This document shows positions 6,771 through 15,924 of a stretch of 15,924 nt of DNA, in pieces. The DNA lies in assembly GCA_021824055.1 (NCBI GenBank), contig JAKALV010000048.1:1-15924 (forward strand). Direction: 5' to 3'. The DNA comes from Acidobacteriota bacterium. Lineage in GTDB: Bacteria > Acidobacteriota > Vicinamibacteria > Vicinamibacterales > SCN-69-37. Both the position numbers and the translations under genes were made by a program. The notes beneath the pieces are model-generated. The model was given only the letters and a program-made list of their open reading frames with translations, had not been told where the DNA came from and did no database searches. Within the stretch, counting starts at the first letter, position 1. Each line of letters begins with the position of its first letter.

Positions 6771-7751
6771 ATGCGCAACCCCGGCGTTGTGGACAGCGTG
6801 CTGGATCTCATCGGCGACACACCCTGCCTCTCCCTCACGCGGATGGCGGCGGGCACAGGCTGCCGCGTGCTCGTGAAACTCGAATCGGCCAACCCGGGCC
6901 TGAGCGTGAAGGACCGCGCCGCGAACCGGATCATCGAGGACGCCGAGCGCGGCGGCGTGATCAAGCCCGGCGACACCGTGATCGAGCGCACGAGCGGCAA
7001 CATGGGCACGGGGCTCGCCCTCGCGTGCCTGCGGCGCGGCTACAAGCTGATCGTGGTGATGTCGAAGGGCAACAGCGTCGAGCGCCGGCAGATGATCGGC
7101 GCGCTGGGGGCGAAGATCGTGCTCGTGCCTCAAGTGACCGGCCGGCCCGGCCAGGTCACCGGCGCCGACCTCAAGAAGGTCGAGGAGGTCACCGAGACCC
7201 TGACCCGCAAGCTCCGGGCGTTTCGCGCCGACCAGTTCAAGAACGAGAGCAGCGTGCGTGCGCATGAGACCGGCACCGGCCCCGAGCTTTGGGCGCAGAC
7301 CGGCGGACAACTCGATGTGTTCGTGTCGGTGATCGGCTCGGCCGGCACCTTCGTGGGCGTGTCGCGCTTCCTGAAGCGCGAGAACCCGGCCATCCGCTGC
7401 TACGTGGCCGAGCCGAAGAACGCCGCGGTCCTCTCAGGACGACGCAAGGTGGCGGGCCGGCACAAGCTGCAGGGGCTCGGCTACATGGAGGTCCCGCAGT
7501 TGTTCGATCGCTCGCTCGTCGACGGCTACCTCACGGTCACTGACGCCGAGGCCGTGCGGACCGCGCGTCTACTCGCGAAGCGCGAGGGCATCCTCTGCGG
7601 ATTCACGTCCGGCGGCAACGTCGCGGCCGCGCTGCGACTGGCGCGCGAGGCGACGCGCCCGCTGACCATCGCCACGGTGATCACCGACTCGGGGCTCAAG
7701 TACCTCAGCACCGACCTCTTTCCGGATCCGGCGCGAGCGCGAGGACGCTAG
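6771..7751 (+). CDS. Cysteine synthase-family PLP-dependent enzyme (fold type II)
   Basis: The 326-residue product aligns by motif with cysteine synthase and cystathionine beta-synthase. The PLP Schiff-base lysine is Lys47 in SVKDRA. The substrate loop is TSGNMG (74-79), the phosphate-binding loop GSAGTF (189-194), the pyridine-nitrogen region FTSGGN (278-283), and YLSTDLF lies near the end. Canonical CysK has TSGNTG, a GTGGT-type loop and an ISSGA-type turn, so the substrate loop (Met78 for Thr) and the turn differ. O-acetylserine sulfhydrylase activity is therefore plausible but unproven; a different beta-replacement or desulfhydrase reaction fits equally well. Length and C-terminus are normal for the family. 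It lies one base after the symporter stop with its own Shine-Dalgarno. Its last 183 bp are overlapped on the minus strand by the open frame of the propeller gene; this gene looks the better defined of the two. Confidence 0.92.
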   Translation: MRNPGVVDSVLDLIGDTPCLSLTRMAAGTGCRVLVKLESANPGLSVKDRAANRIIEDAERGGVIKPGDTVIERTSGNMGTGLALACLRRGYKLIVVMSKGNSVERRQMIGALGAKIVLVPQVTGRPGQVTGADLKKVEEVTETLTRKLRAFRADQFKNESSVRAHETGTGPELWAQTGGQLDVFVSVIGSAGTFVGVSRFLKRENPAIRCYVAEPKNAAVLSGRRKVAGRHKLQGLGYMEVPQLFDRSLVDGYLTVTDAEAVRTARLLAKREGILCGFTSGGNVAAALRLAREATRPLTIATVITDSGLKYLSTDLFPDPARARGR

Positions 7752-10730
7752 TCGAGCTATCGATCGATATCGAGGTTGCTCGACAATCAATCGGATCGCC
7801 GCCTCCGCCTTCGCGATGGCGGCGTTGGCCGCGGCCTCGACCGCCGCTGTCGGCCGCACATCGGCATCCTGCAACCGGTTGAACAGATCCGTCAGCGGCG
7901 CGTACGCGGCGTCGATCGCCGCATTCGCCCCCTTCCGCTTCGCGTCCACGAGCTGCTGCATCAAATCACTGATCTTCATCGACAGCGTGAACTGCAGCGT
8001 CAGGTCCGCGACCGAGGTCTTCACGCGCGGATCCATCTTGACGAGCAGGCCCTGCGCGTAGACCCTTCCGCTCACGGTGAGACGCACCAGGTAGGCGCCC
8101 GGCAGGACCAGGGCGCCGCGCGGTTCCTTCGGCGTGTATCCGTCGATGGCGGAGATGGGGTACGCGAACCTGTCCGCCGCCGGACGCGGCAGCCGGAGAT
8201 CCCACACAAACCGGTGCAGGCCGGGCGCGGCTGACAGTTTCATCTGCGGGCGAATCCAGTGATCCGGAATGTTGCGGTTCGCCGTCGGCACCAGGGGCTC
8301 GTCGGCATCGTCGCTCGAGAAGCGGCGAATCATGCGATTGGTGCCGCCGCTCGGATCGAGGATCTCCAGCGTGACCGGTCCCGTGACGTCCGGGCCGAGC
8401 AGGTAGTTGATCGGCACGCCGTCGGGCGGGTTCGGCATGGTCGGCTCATCCGGCGGCCAGGGCGTGTCGGTGTTCTTGTTCCAGCGGAAACGCCATCCGG
8501 TGGTGGGTTTGAAGAGGTACGTCTGGGCGCGCGTGATGACGTCGGCGGTGATCTGGCGCAGCGGCGTGATGTCGTCGAGAATCCAGAATCCCCGGCCGTG
8601 CGTGCCGATCACCAGGTCGTCGTCCTTGATGATGAGGTCGCGCACCGAGCTGGCCGGCAGATTCAGCCGCAGCGATTGCCACGAATCGCCATCGTCGAAC
8701 GAGACGTAGACCGACTGTTCCGTTCCGGCAAAGAGCAGTCCGCGCCGGAGCGGGTCTTCGCGGACCACGTTCACGATCGTGCCGTCGGGGATGCCGCGCG
8801 TGACGCGCTCCCAGCTCTTGCCCCCGTTGCGCGTGCGATAGACATAGGGCTTCACGTCGTCGAGCCGCAGCGTGTTGACGGCCGCATAGGCGCTGTTCGT
8901 GTCGAAGTGCGACGCGTCCATGATCGAGACCTTCGCCCAGGCCGTGATCTGCGGGGGTGTCACGTCCGTCCAGGTCTTGCCCGCATCGCGCGTGACGTGG
9001 AGCAACCCGTCGTCGGTGCCGGCCCAGATCACGTTGGCATCGATGGGCGAGGGCGCGATCGTGTACACGACGCCGCGGCGCGTGCTCGCGGCGCCGGGCG
9101 TCGCGCGATAGGTGCCGACGTTCGCCGGCGCGTCCCAGGATGGCCGCGACAGATCGCCGCTGATGGCCGTCCAGGCCTGCCCCGACGTGACGGATTTCCA
9201 GATCACGTTGGCGCCGAAAAACAGCGACCGCGACTCGACGGGTGAGAAGAGCACCGGCGCCGTCCGCAGCGTGCGCGTGCGGTCGCCGGGCGGCGGCATC
9301 ACGTCGTGCGACTGGCCCGTGCGGCGGTCGTAACGCGTCAGCTTGCCGCCGAACACCGTGTCCGGATCGTTCGGATCCGGCGCCACGTAACCCCATTCCT
9401 CCGCGCCGACCGGATGCCAGTCGCGGATGGTGATCGCGCCATCGTCGCCGCGGCTCGACACGCACACCGAGCCGCTGTCCTGCTGGCCGCTGCACACGCG
9501 GTACGGAAAGGCGTTGTCGGCGATCACGTGGTACATCTGCGCCGTCGGCTGGTTGTACCAGGAACTCCACGTCTCGCCGCCGTTCACGGTGACAACCGCG
9601 CCCTGATCGCCGGCCAGCAGGATGATTCGCGGATCGTTCGGGTTGATCCAGAGCCGGTGATAGTCGTCGCCGCCCGGCGCACCCTTCCACGCCGAGAACG
9701 TGTTGCCGCCGTCCGTCGACTTCCACGCCACGATGCTCGCGGTGTAGACGATGTCCGGATTCTTCGGATCGACTTTCACCTCGGCGAAGTCCTGCTCGCG
9801 CGACGTCACGCGCGCGTCGGCGCCGACCATGTGCCAATGCTCGCCCGCGTCGTCCGAGCGGTAGAGCCCGCCCTTGTCGCGCGCATCCACTGTCGCGAAG
9901 AGGCGCGACGGCATCGAGGGCGCCACCGTAATGCCGATGCGCATCACGCCGTCGTTCGCGTAGTCGGGCAGCCCCGTCATGATCGGCCGCCAGTTCGTGC
10001 CGCCGTCCGTGGACTTGTAGACCGCGCTGCCGGGGCCCGTGAACACGCCGTCCTCCCAGGGCGCCTGGCGTTCTTCCCACAACACCGCGTAAACCGTGTT
10101 CGCGTTCGAGGGATCGAACGCCAGGTCCACCCCGCCGGTGTTCTCATCCTTGTACAGGACCTTCTGGAACGACTGGCCGCCGTCGAGCGAGCGGAAGATG
10201 CCGCGCTCCTCGTTGGGGCCGTACGGATGGCCGAGCGCCGCGACGAAGAGGCGATTCGGATCCGCGGGGTCGACGATCACCTGGGGAATCTGTTGCGAGT
10301 CGCGCAGGCCGAGGTGCGTCCACGTCCGGCCGCCGTCGGTGGACTTGAACATGCCCATGCCGGTCGACAGATCGGGCCGGTGCAGCCCTTCGCCGCTGCC
10401 CACGTAGATGATGTCGGGATTGGAGGGCGCAACTGCGATCGCGCCGATCGAGCCCGTGGGCTCGGCGTCGAAGATCGGCTTCCACGTCCGCCCGTAGTCG
10501 GTGGTCTTCCACACGCCGCCGTTGACCGCGCCGATGAAGAAGACGTTCGGTTGAGACGGGATGCCGGCCGCGGCTTTGGTCCGCCCGCCGCGCGTCGGCC
10601 CGATATTGCGCCACTGCATCGCGGGACTGACGATGCCGACGTCGATGGCGGGCGCTTGCCGCGCGGACAGAGACGAGGCTGCCAACAACGCGAGGCTGGT
10701 GGCGAGAGCAAACGATGTGGATCGGCGCAT
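7569..10730 (-). CDS. Secreted Asp-box (BNR/sortilin-like) beta-propeller protein
   Basis: The 1053-codon frame begins with a signal peptide (Arg-Arg, hydrophobic stretch, likely cleavage after SLSA near residue 23). At least eleven Asp-box-like motifs (S-x-D-x-G-x-T-W type) follow to about residue 680, such as KTTDYGRTW, KSTDGGRTW, KSTDGGTNW, VTRDAGKTW, RTRNGGKSW and VSFDDGDSW, consistent with two stacked propellers. A beta-sandwich-like part and a helical tail (to about residue 990) follow. Such proteins are often annotated as glycosyl hydrolases or VPS10/sortilin-like, but Asp-boxes are structural and no catalytic residues can be assigned, so the role is unknown. Location is probably periplasmic or outside the cell. 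It starts 34 nt after the kinase stop, without a Shine-Dalgarno; a weak TAGGCT sits 6 nt upstream. The terminal 61 codons, stop included, lie antisense within the PLP-enzyme gene and are probably not native, so the real end may be near 7757. Confidence 0.88.
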   Translation of the reverse strand: MRRSTSFALATSLALLAASSLSARQAPAIDVGIVSPAMQWRNIGPTRGGRTKAAAGIPSQPNVFFIGAVNGGVWKTTDYGRTWKPIFDAEPTGSIGAIAVAPSNPDIIYVGSGEGLHRPDLSTGMGMFKSTDGGRTWTHLGLRDSQQIPQVIVDPADPNRLFVAALGHPYGPNEERGIFRSLDGGQSFQKVLYKDENTGGVDLAFDPSNANTVYAVLWEERQAPWEDGVFTGPGSAVYKSTDGGTNWRPIMTGLPDYANDGVMRIGITVAPSMPSRLFATVDARDKGGLYRSDDAGEHWHMVGADARVTSREQDFAEVKVDPKNPDIVYTASIVAWKSTDGGNTFSAWKGAPGGDDYHRLWINPNDPRIILLAGDQGAVVTVNGGETWSSWYNQPTAQMYHVIADNAFPYRVCSGQQDSGSVCVSSRGDDGAITIRDWHPVGAEEWGYVAPDPNDPDTVFGGKLTRYDRRTGQSHDVMPPPGDRTRTLRTAPVLFSPVESRSLFFGANVIWKSVTSGQAWTAISGDLSRPSWDAPANVGTYRATPGAASTRRGVVYTIAPSPIDANVIWAGTDDGLLHVTRDAGKTWTDVTPPQITAWAKVSIMDASHFDTNSAYAAVNTLRLDDVKPYVYRTRNGGKSWERVTRGIPDGTIVNVVREDPLRRGLLFAGTEQSVYVSFDDGDSWQSLRLNLPASSVRDLIIKDDDLVIGTHGRGFWILDDITPLRQITADVITRAQTYLFKPTTGWRFRWNKNTDTPWPPDEPTMPNPPDGVPINYLLGPDVTGPVTLEILDPSGGTNRMIRRFSSDDADEPLVPTANRNIPDHWIRPQMKLSAAPGLHRFVWDLRLPRPAADRFAYPISAIDGYTPKEPRGALVLPGAYLVRLTVSGRVYAQGLLVKMDPRVKTSVADLTLQFTLSMKISDLMQQLVDAKRKGANAAIDAAYAPLTDLFNRLQDADVRPTAAVEAAANAAIAKAEAAIRLIVEQPRYRSIARLASSRSRRIRKEVGAEVLEPRVGDHRGDGQRARRLARQSQRGRDVAAGRESAEDALALRE
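7751..7784. other. Inverted repeat in the convergent junction of the PLP-enzyme and propeller genes
   Basis: GTCGAGC (7751-7757) and GCTCGAC (7778-7784) are perfect inverted 7-mers. The 20-nt loop, with the flanking C-T, holds most of a 12-bp palindrome, TATCGATCGATA (7758-7769). It begins at the last base of the PLP-enzyme stop. It may be a weak two-way terminator, but no T-run follows and the stem is short. Confidence 0.35.
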
Positions 10731-10764
10731 GCCCAGAGCCTACCAAAGACTCCGGCAGCAGGGG

Positions 10765-13419
<2,655 letters not shown>

Positions 13420-13425
13420 GCGCGG

Positions 13426-13452
13426 ACTATAACCCGTATGAGTGACGGTCAG
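13426..13452 (-). promoter_or_regulatory. Possible leaderless promoter of the kinase gene
   Basis: On the minus strand TATAGT (13426-13431) lies 6 nt before the kinase ATG at 13419, so transcription would start at or beside the A of the ATG. A CTGACC (13447-13452) can serve as a weak -35, with a short 15-nt spacer. There is no Shine-Dalgarno. The -10 match is good and the -35 is poor. Confidence 0.35.
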
Positions 13453-14240
13453 GGCGCCGGCGCGATCGGCTTGGTCACGATCGTGGCCAGCAGATAGCCG
13501 TGCCGGCGCACGGCCGGCACGTGACGGTCGAGCACGATGAACGGCTGCACGAGCGCGCCGGTGAGCCTCGACAGGGGCCGGCACCACGTGTGGCACGCCA
13601 GATCGAGCATGCGGAGATACCCGGGGATGAAAAGGATCGCGGTTTCGTCCACGACCGTCAGCCCCGCCCGTTCGAGCATCCGTCGCAGGCTGCGACGCGA
13701 ATACGATTTCTCGAATCCGTAGCCGTACAGCCCGACCGTGTGCAGCGCCGCGACGAACAAGGGGCGGAAGAATGGATCGTGACGGTTGGGTACGCCGATG
13801 ATGGCGCGGCCGCCGGGCTTAAGCACGCGGGCCATCTCGGCCACGGCGCGCTCGGTCTCGTCGAAGTGTTCGATCGTGCCCATCGAATAGATGGCGTCGA
13901 AGCTCGCGTCGCGAAACGGCAGATCGCGCACGTCGGCGCGCGCCGCGCGAAGCGGCGTGGCCGTGAAGGCAGCCTGCGCCTGCCGGATCGTGGGCTCGGA
14001 GATGTCGACGCCGTAGGCGCGCACGCCGTGGGCGGCGGCCCAGGCGAGAATGCGCGTGTTCTTCGCTTCGTCCCAGAGATCCGTCTTGAGCATCCGCAAA
14101 CCGCCGAGCGGCGCGAAATGCTCGTCGAAGAGCCGGCGCTCGTTGTCGGCGTAGTACCGCGTGGAGACGGCGCCCGCCAGATCCGGGAAGCGATCGCCGA
14201 CACGATGCCAGAAGTCGAGGTACGTCGTCCGGATGCTCAC
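13449..14240 (-). CDS. Class I SAM-dependent methyltransferase
   Basis: The 263-residue product has a Methyltransf_11-like core: an acidic beta-2 end (GVDIS, 77-81) for the SAM ribose, the segment DLPFRDASFDAIYSMGTIEHF, and the post-core strand VLKPGGRAIIGVPN. The usual glycine-rich motif I (GxGxG) is replaced by LKTDLWDE (51-58) followed by NTRILAW. I recall this variant from other methyltransferases of the same kind, so it need not mean loss of function. The substrate is unknown; the preceding membrane protein suggests a glycan or lipid-linked sugar. The start is GTG at 14240, whose bases overlap the TGA of the upstream gene (GTGA, 14237-14240), a strong sign of translational coupling. A frame running up to 14579 is rejected because it lies inside the upstream gene. 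Confidence 0.9.
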   Translation of the reverse strand: MSIRTTYLDFWHRVGDRFPDLAGAVSTRYYADNERRLFDEHFAPLGGLRMLKTDLWDEAKNTRILAWAAAHGVRAYGVDISEPTIRQAQAAFTATPLRAARADVRDLPFRDASFDAIYSMGTIEHFDETERAVAEMARVLKPGGRAIIGVPNRHDPFFRPLFVAALHTVGLYGYGFEKSYSRRSLRRMLERAGLTVVDETAILFIPGYLRMLDLACHTWCRPLSRLTGALVQPFIVLDRHVPAVRRHGYLLATIVTKPIAPAP

Positions 14241-15924
14241 GGCTGATTTTGCCGCGCGATCCAACGCCAGTCGCCGACCGCGAACGACAACGGCCGCGTG
14301 TCGCCGTTGTGGGTCAAGGTGTCGGCGGCGACCGGCGGCTCGACGGGATGAAAGGCCAGCATGTGCCGGCCGGGTGGCACGGTCATGGGCACGGTGGCGT
14401 ACCGGCGTCGTGCCGTGCCCACCGCGAGCGTGTCCACGTCGCGGCCATCCAGGCGCACCTGCAGCCGTCGGGGCGTGGCGAAGGCCTCGAACTCGATCTC
14501 GAGCGTGGCCGCGATGCTCCGCGCGCCGGGGTTGTTGATCGTCCACGACGAGTCGCCGCCCATCCACCGCCACGTCCACGCCGCGTTGAGCTCGCGCCGC
14601 GAGAAACCGCTCAATGTTTCCGTGTAGACGGCGGGCGCCGGCGCCGTGACCGCGAACACGGTTCCATCCGGCGTCCCTGCAAGACGTTGGAGACCCGCCG
14701 GTACCGGATGGTCAAGCAGCCAGCGGTTCGCGGGTGAGTCGGCGCGGACGAGGAGATGCGTGTACCCGGCGGCCGCGAGCTTTTCGGCGAACTGCGGCTC
14801 GAGGCAGTCGCCCAGCGCGCCGCCGGACATCGTGATCCGATTCCCGGTCAACCACTGCACGGATTCCGATTCGGGCGTCAGCGGCGTGCAATCGAGCGCG
14901 CGGACCGGGCCGGATTGGTCCATCAGCCACCGATGCGCGGAGGTGGGCAGCACGTCGCGCCACATCGCGGCCGGCCGCACCGCGTACTCGCCCGCAACGA
15001 TCAGGAGGAGCGCGACGCACGCCACGCGCGCCGCCGCGCGCCCCGTCCGCCACAGCGCGTCCACGCCAAGGCCCGCCAGCAGCACGGCCATGAGTTGCAC
15101 GACCACGCCGAAACGCGCGTACGAGCGGAACATCGGGACGAGAAACACCAGCAGCGCGGACGGTCGCACCACGCGGATGCCGTCAATCGTGCGCGACGGC
15201 GACAGCGACCAGATAAGCGCGATCACCGCCATGGCGGCGAGCATCGGCGCGGCCCAGCGCGCCGCGGATTGCCGGCGATGTCTGAACCATGCCACGCCGC
15301 CCGCGAGGCCGAGCACGATGACGCCGGCGCCGACCGTGACCTGCTGTTCGAGCAGGCCGTTGCGCACGAGCGCGGTGTTCCAGATGCCGCTCGCGAACCG
15401 GCCGACCCAGGGATTGGCAACCGGCGGGACGAGGTAGCTCCACCACTTCGCGCTGTACTTGAATGGGTCTGATGCCGGAAACGCGAAGGCCGACCGGTCG
15501 CGGATCAACTCCGGCATCGTGTGCCAGACCACGGCGAATGCGGCCAGCGCGAGGAGCGCGAGGGTGCCGGCCACCAGCAGCAGGTGCCGCGTGGCGCCCG
15601 CGGTGCCGCGTGTCCGGGCCAGCCAGTACGCGCCGATGGCAAACGGCGTCAGCACCGCGGCGATCATGCCGCCATAGAAGTTGGAGAGCGTGACGCCGGC
15701 CGCGGCCAGCGCGAGCCCGGCCAATCGCGCCGGCGTCGCCCGGTCGAGGCCGCGCCACAACGCCAGGAAGTAGAGCGGCACCCACTGCACCTGGGCGATA
15801 TGCGGGTGGTACGCGGCGTGCGCGAAGTGGAAGGGGGAAAACGCGAAGGCGAGCGCCGCCAGCGCGGCGCTGACCGCCGATAGTTCCAGGTGCCGCGCGA
15901 GCAGATAGGCCGTGAGCGCGCCAA
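14237..15924 (-). CDS. GT-C-like polytopic membrane protein, 5' end beyond the window
   Basis: The frame stays open to the right edge, so the gene starts outside the window; the GTG at 15790 is internal. The visible 561 or so residues hold about eight to nine hydrophobic segments, then a soluble C-terminal part (the last 200 or so residues) that looks beta-rich. Just upstream of the internal GTG, HAAYHPHIAQVQWVPLYF resembles the conserved loop and following helix of bacterial GT-C glycosyltransferase-like proteins; SYLVPPVANPWVG is also typical. Such proteins usually move sugars from polyprenyl-phosphate donors on the outer face of the inner membrane. The catalytic first loop lies outside the window, so activity cannot be judged. 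The tail (after about nt 14640) may bind carbohydrate. Its TGA overlaps the methyltransferase start by 4 bp, so both are probably made from one mRNA for surface-glycan work. Confidence 0.82.
   Translation of the reverse strand, partial: GALTAYLLARHLELSAVSAALAALAFAFSPFHFAHAAYHPHIAQVQWVPLYFLALWRGLDRATPARLAGLALAAAGVTLSNFYGGMIAAVLTPFAIGAYWLARTRGTAGATRHLLLVAGTLALLALAAFAVVWHTMPELIRDRSAFAFPASDPFKYSAKWWSYLVPPVANPWVGRFASGIWNTALVRNGLLEQQVTVGAGVIVLGLAGGVAWFRHRRQSAARWAAPMLAAMAVIALIWSLSPSRTIDGIRVVRPSALLVFLVPMFRSYARFGVVVQLMAVLLAGLGVDALWRTGRAAARVACVALLLIVAGEYAVRPAAMWRDVLPTSAHRWLMDQSGPVRALDCTPLTPESESVQWLTGNRITMSGGALGDCLEPQFAEKLAAAGYTHLLVRADSPANRWLLDHPVPAGLQRLAGTPDGTVFAVTAPAPAVYTETLSGFSRRELNAAWTWRWMGGDSSWTINNPGARSIAATLEIEFEAFATPRRLQVRLDGRDVDTLAVGTARRRYATVPMTVPPGRHMLAFHPVEPPVAADTLTHNGDTRPLSFAVGDWRWIARQNQP

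Noticed and set aside
13420..13596. Upstream extension of the kinase by 59 codons
   Set aside because: It overlaps the methyltransferase 3' end, is Arg/His-rich, and precedes a textbook kinase N-terminus at the ATG 13419.
15788..15790. GTG at 15790 as the start of the membrane protein
   Set aside because: The frame continues upstream to the window edge with membrane-protein-like sequence, including the conserved HAAYHPHIAQ loop, so the GTG is internal.

Overview
The window is GC-rich and densely coding, with eight intact or near-intact genes and two that run off its ends. The gene mix points to an Acidobacteriota-type bacterium, possibly the Vicinamibacteria: a secreted-type S9 peptidase, a very long Asp-box (BNR) propeller protein, a PknB-like kinase fused to a TolB-like propeller, and few Shine-Dalgarno sequences. 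This placement is inferred from family content, not from a marker gene. I see no rRNA, tRNA, CRISPR array, transposase or phage gene.

Layout, left to right. (1) Plus strand, 2-2860: the 3' part of an S9 prolyl-oligopeptidase-type peptidase, a short GC hairpin, then a complete dUTPase (dut). (2) 2864-3000: a foldback array of 7-bp repeats that fills the whole convergent gap between dut and a minus-strand PAP2 phosphatase (3000-3779). (3) A divergent intergenic region, 3780-3906, with a possible leaderless promoter for the phosphatase and a 19-bp-arm inverted repeat in front of an ALDH7-type aldehyde dehydrogenase (3907-5439). (4) Plus strand, 5519-7751: a glutamate/dicarboxylate-type symporter with both key sodium-site aspartates replaced, then a cysteine-synthase-like PLP enzyme. 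A terminator-like A-tract/T-tract hairpin lies in the last codons of the symporter. (5) Minus strand, from beyond 15924 down to 7569: a GT-C-like polytopic membrane protein, a SAM methyltransferase (4-bp GTGA overlap), a Ser/Thr kinase-propeller protein and a secreted Asp-box propeller protein. Spacings are -4, 29 and 34 nt, so these could form one transcription unit, though the kinase has a plausible promoter of its own.

Functional reading. The dehydrogenase, symporter and PLP enzyme suit amino-acid uptake and metabolism, with lysine degradation the best guess for the dehydrogenase. The minus-strand group pairs surface-glycan-type functions (membrane protein, methyltransferase) with signalling and a secreted propeller protein, but nothing in the sequence shows that these gene products act together. 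I do not see a convincing new multi-gene system. The items most worth a second look are the foldback heptamer array, the inverted repeat upstream of the dehydrogenase, the symporter's altered ion sites, and the missing stop of the propeller gene, whose reading frame runs 183 bp into its convergent neighbour.
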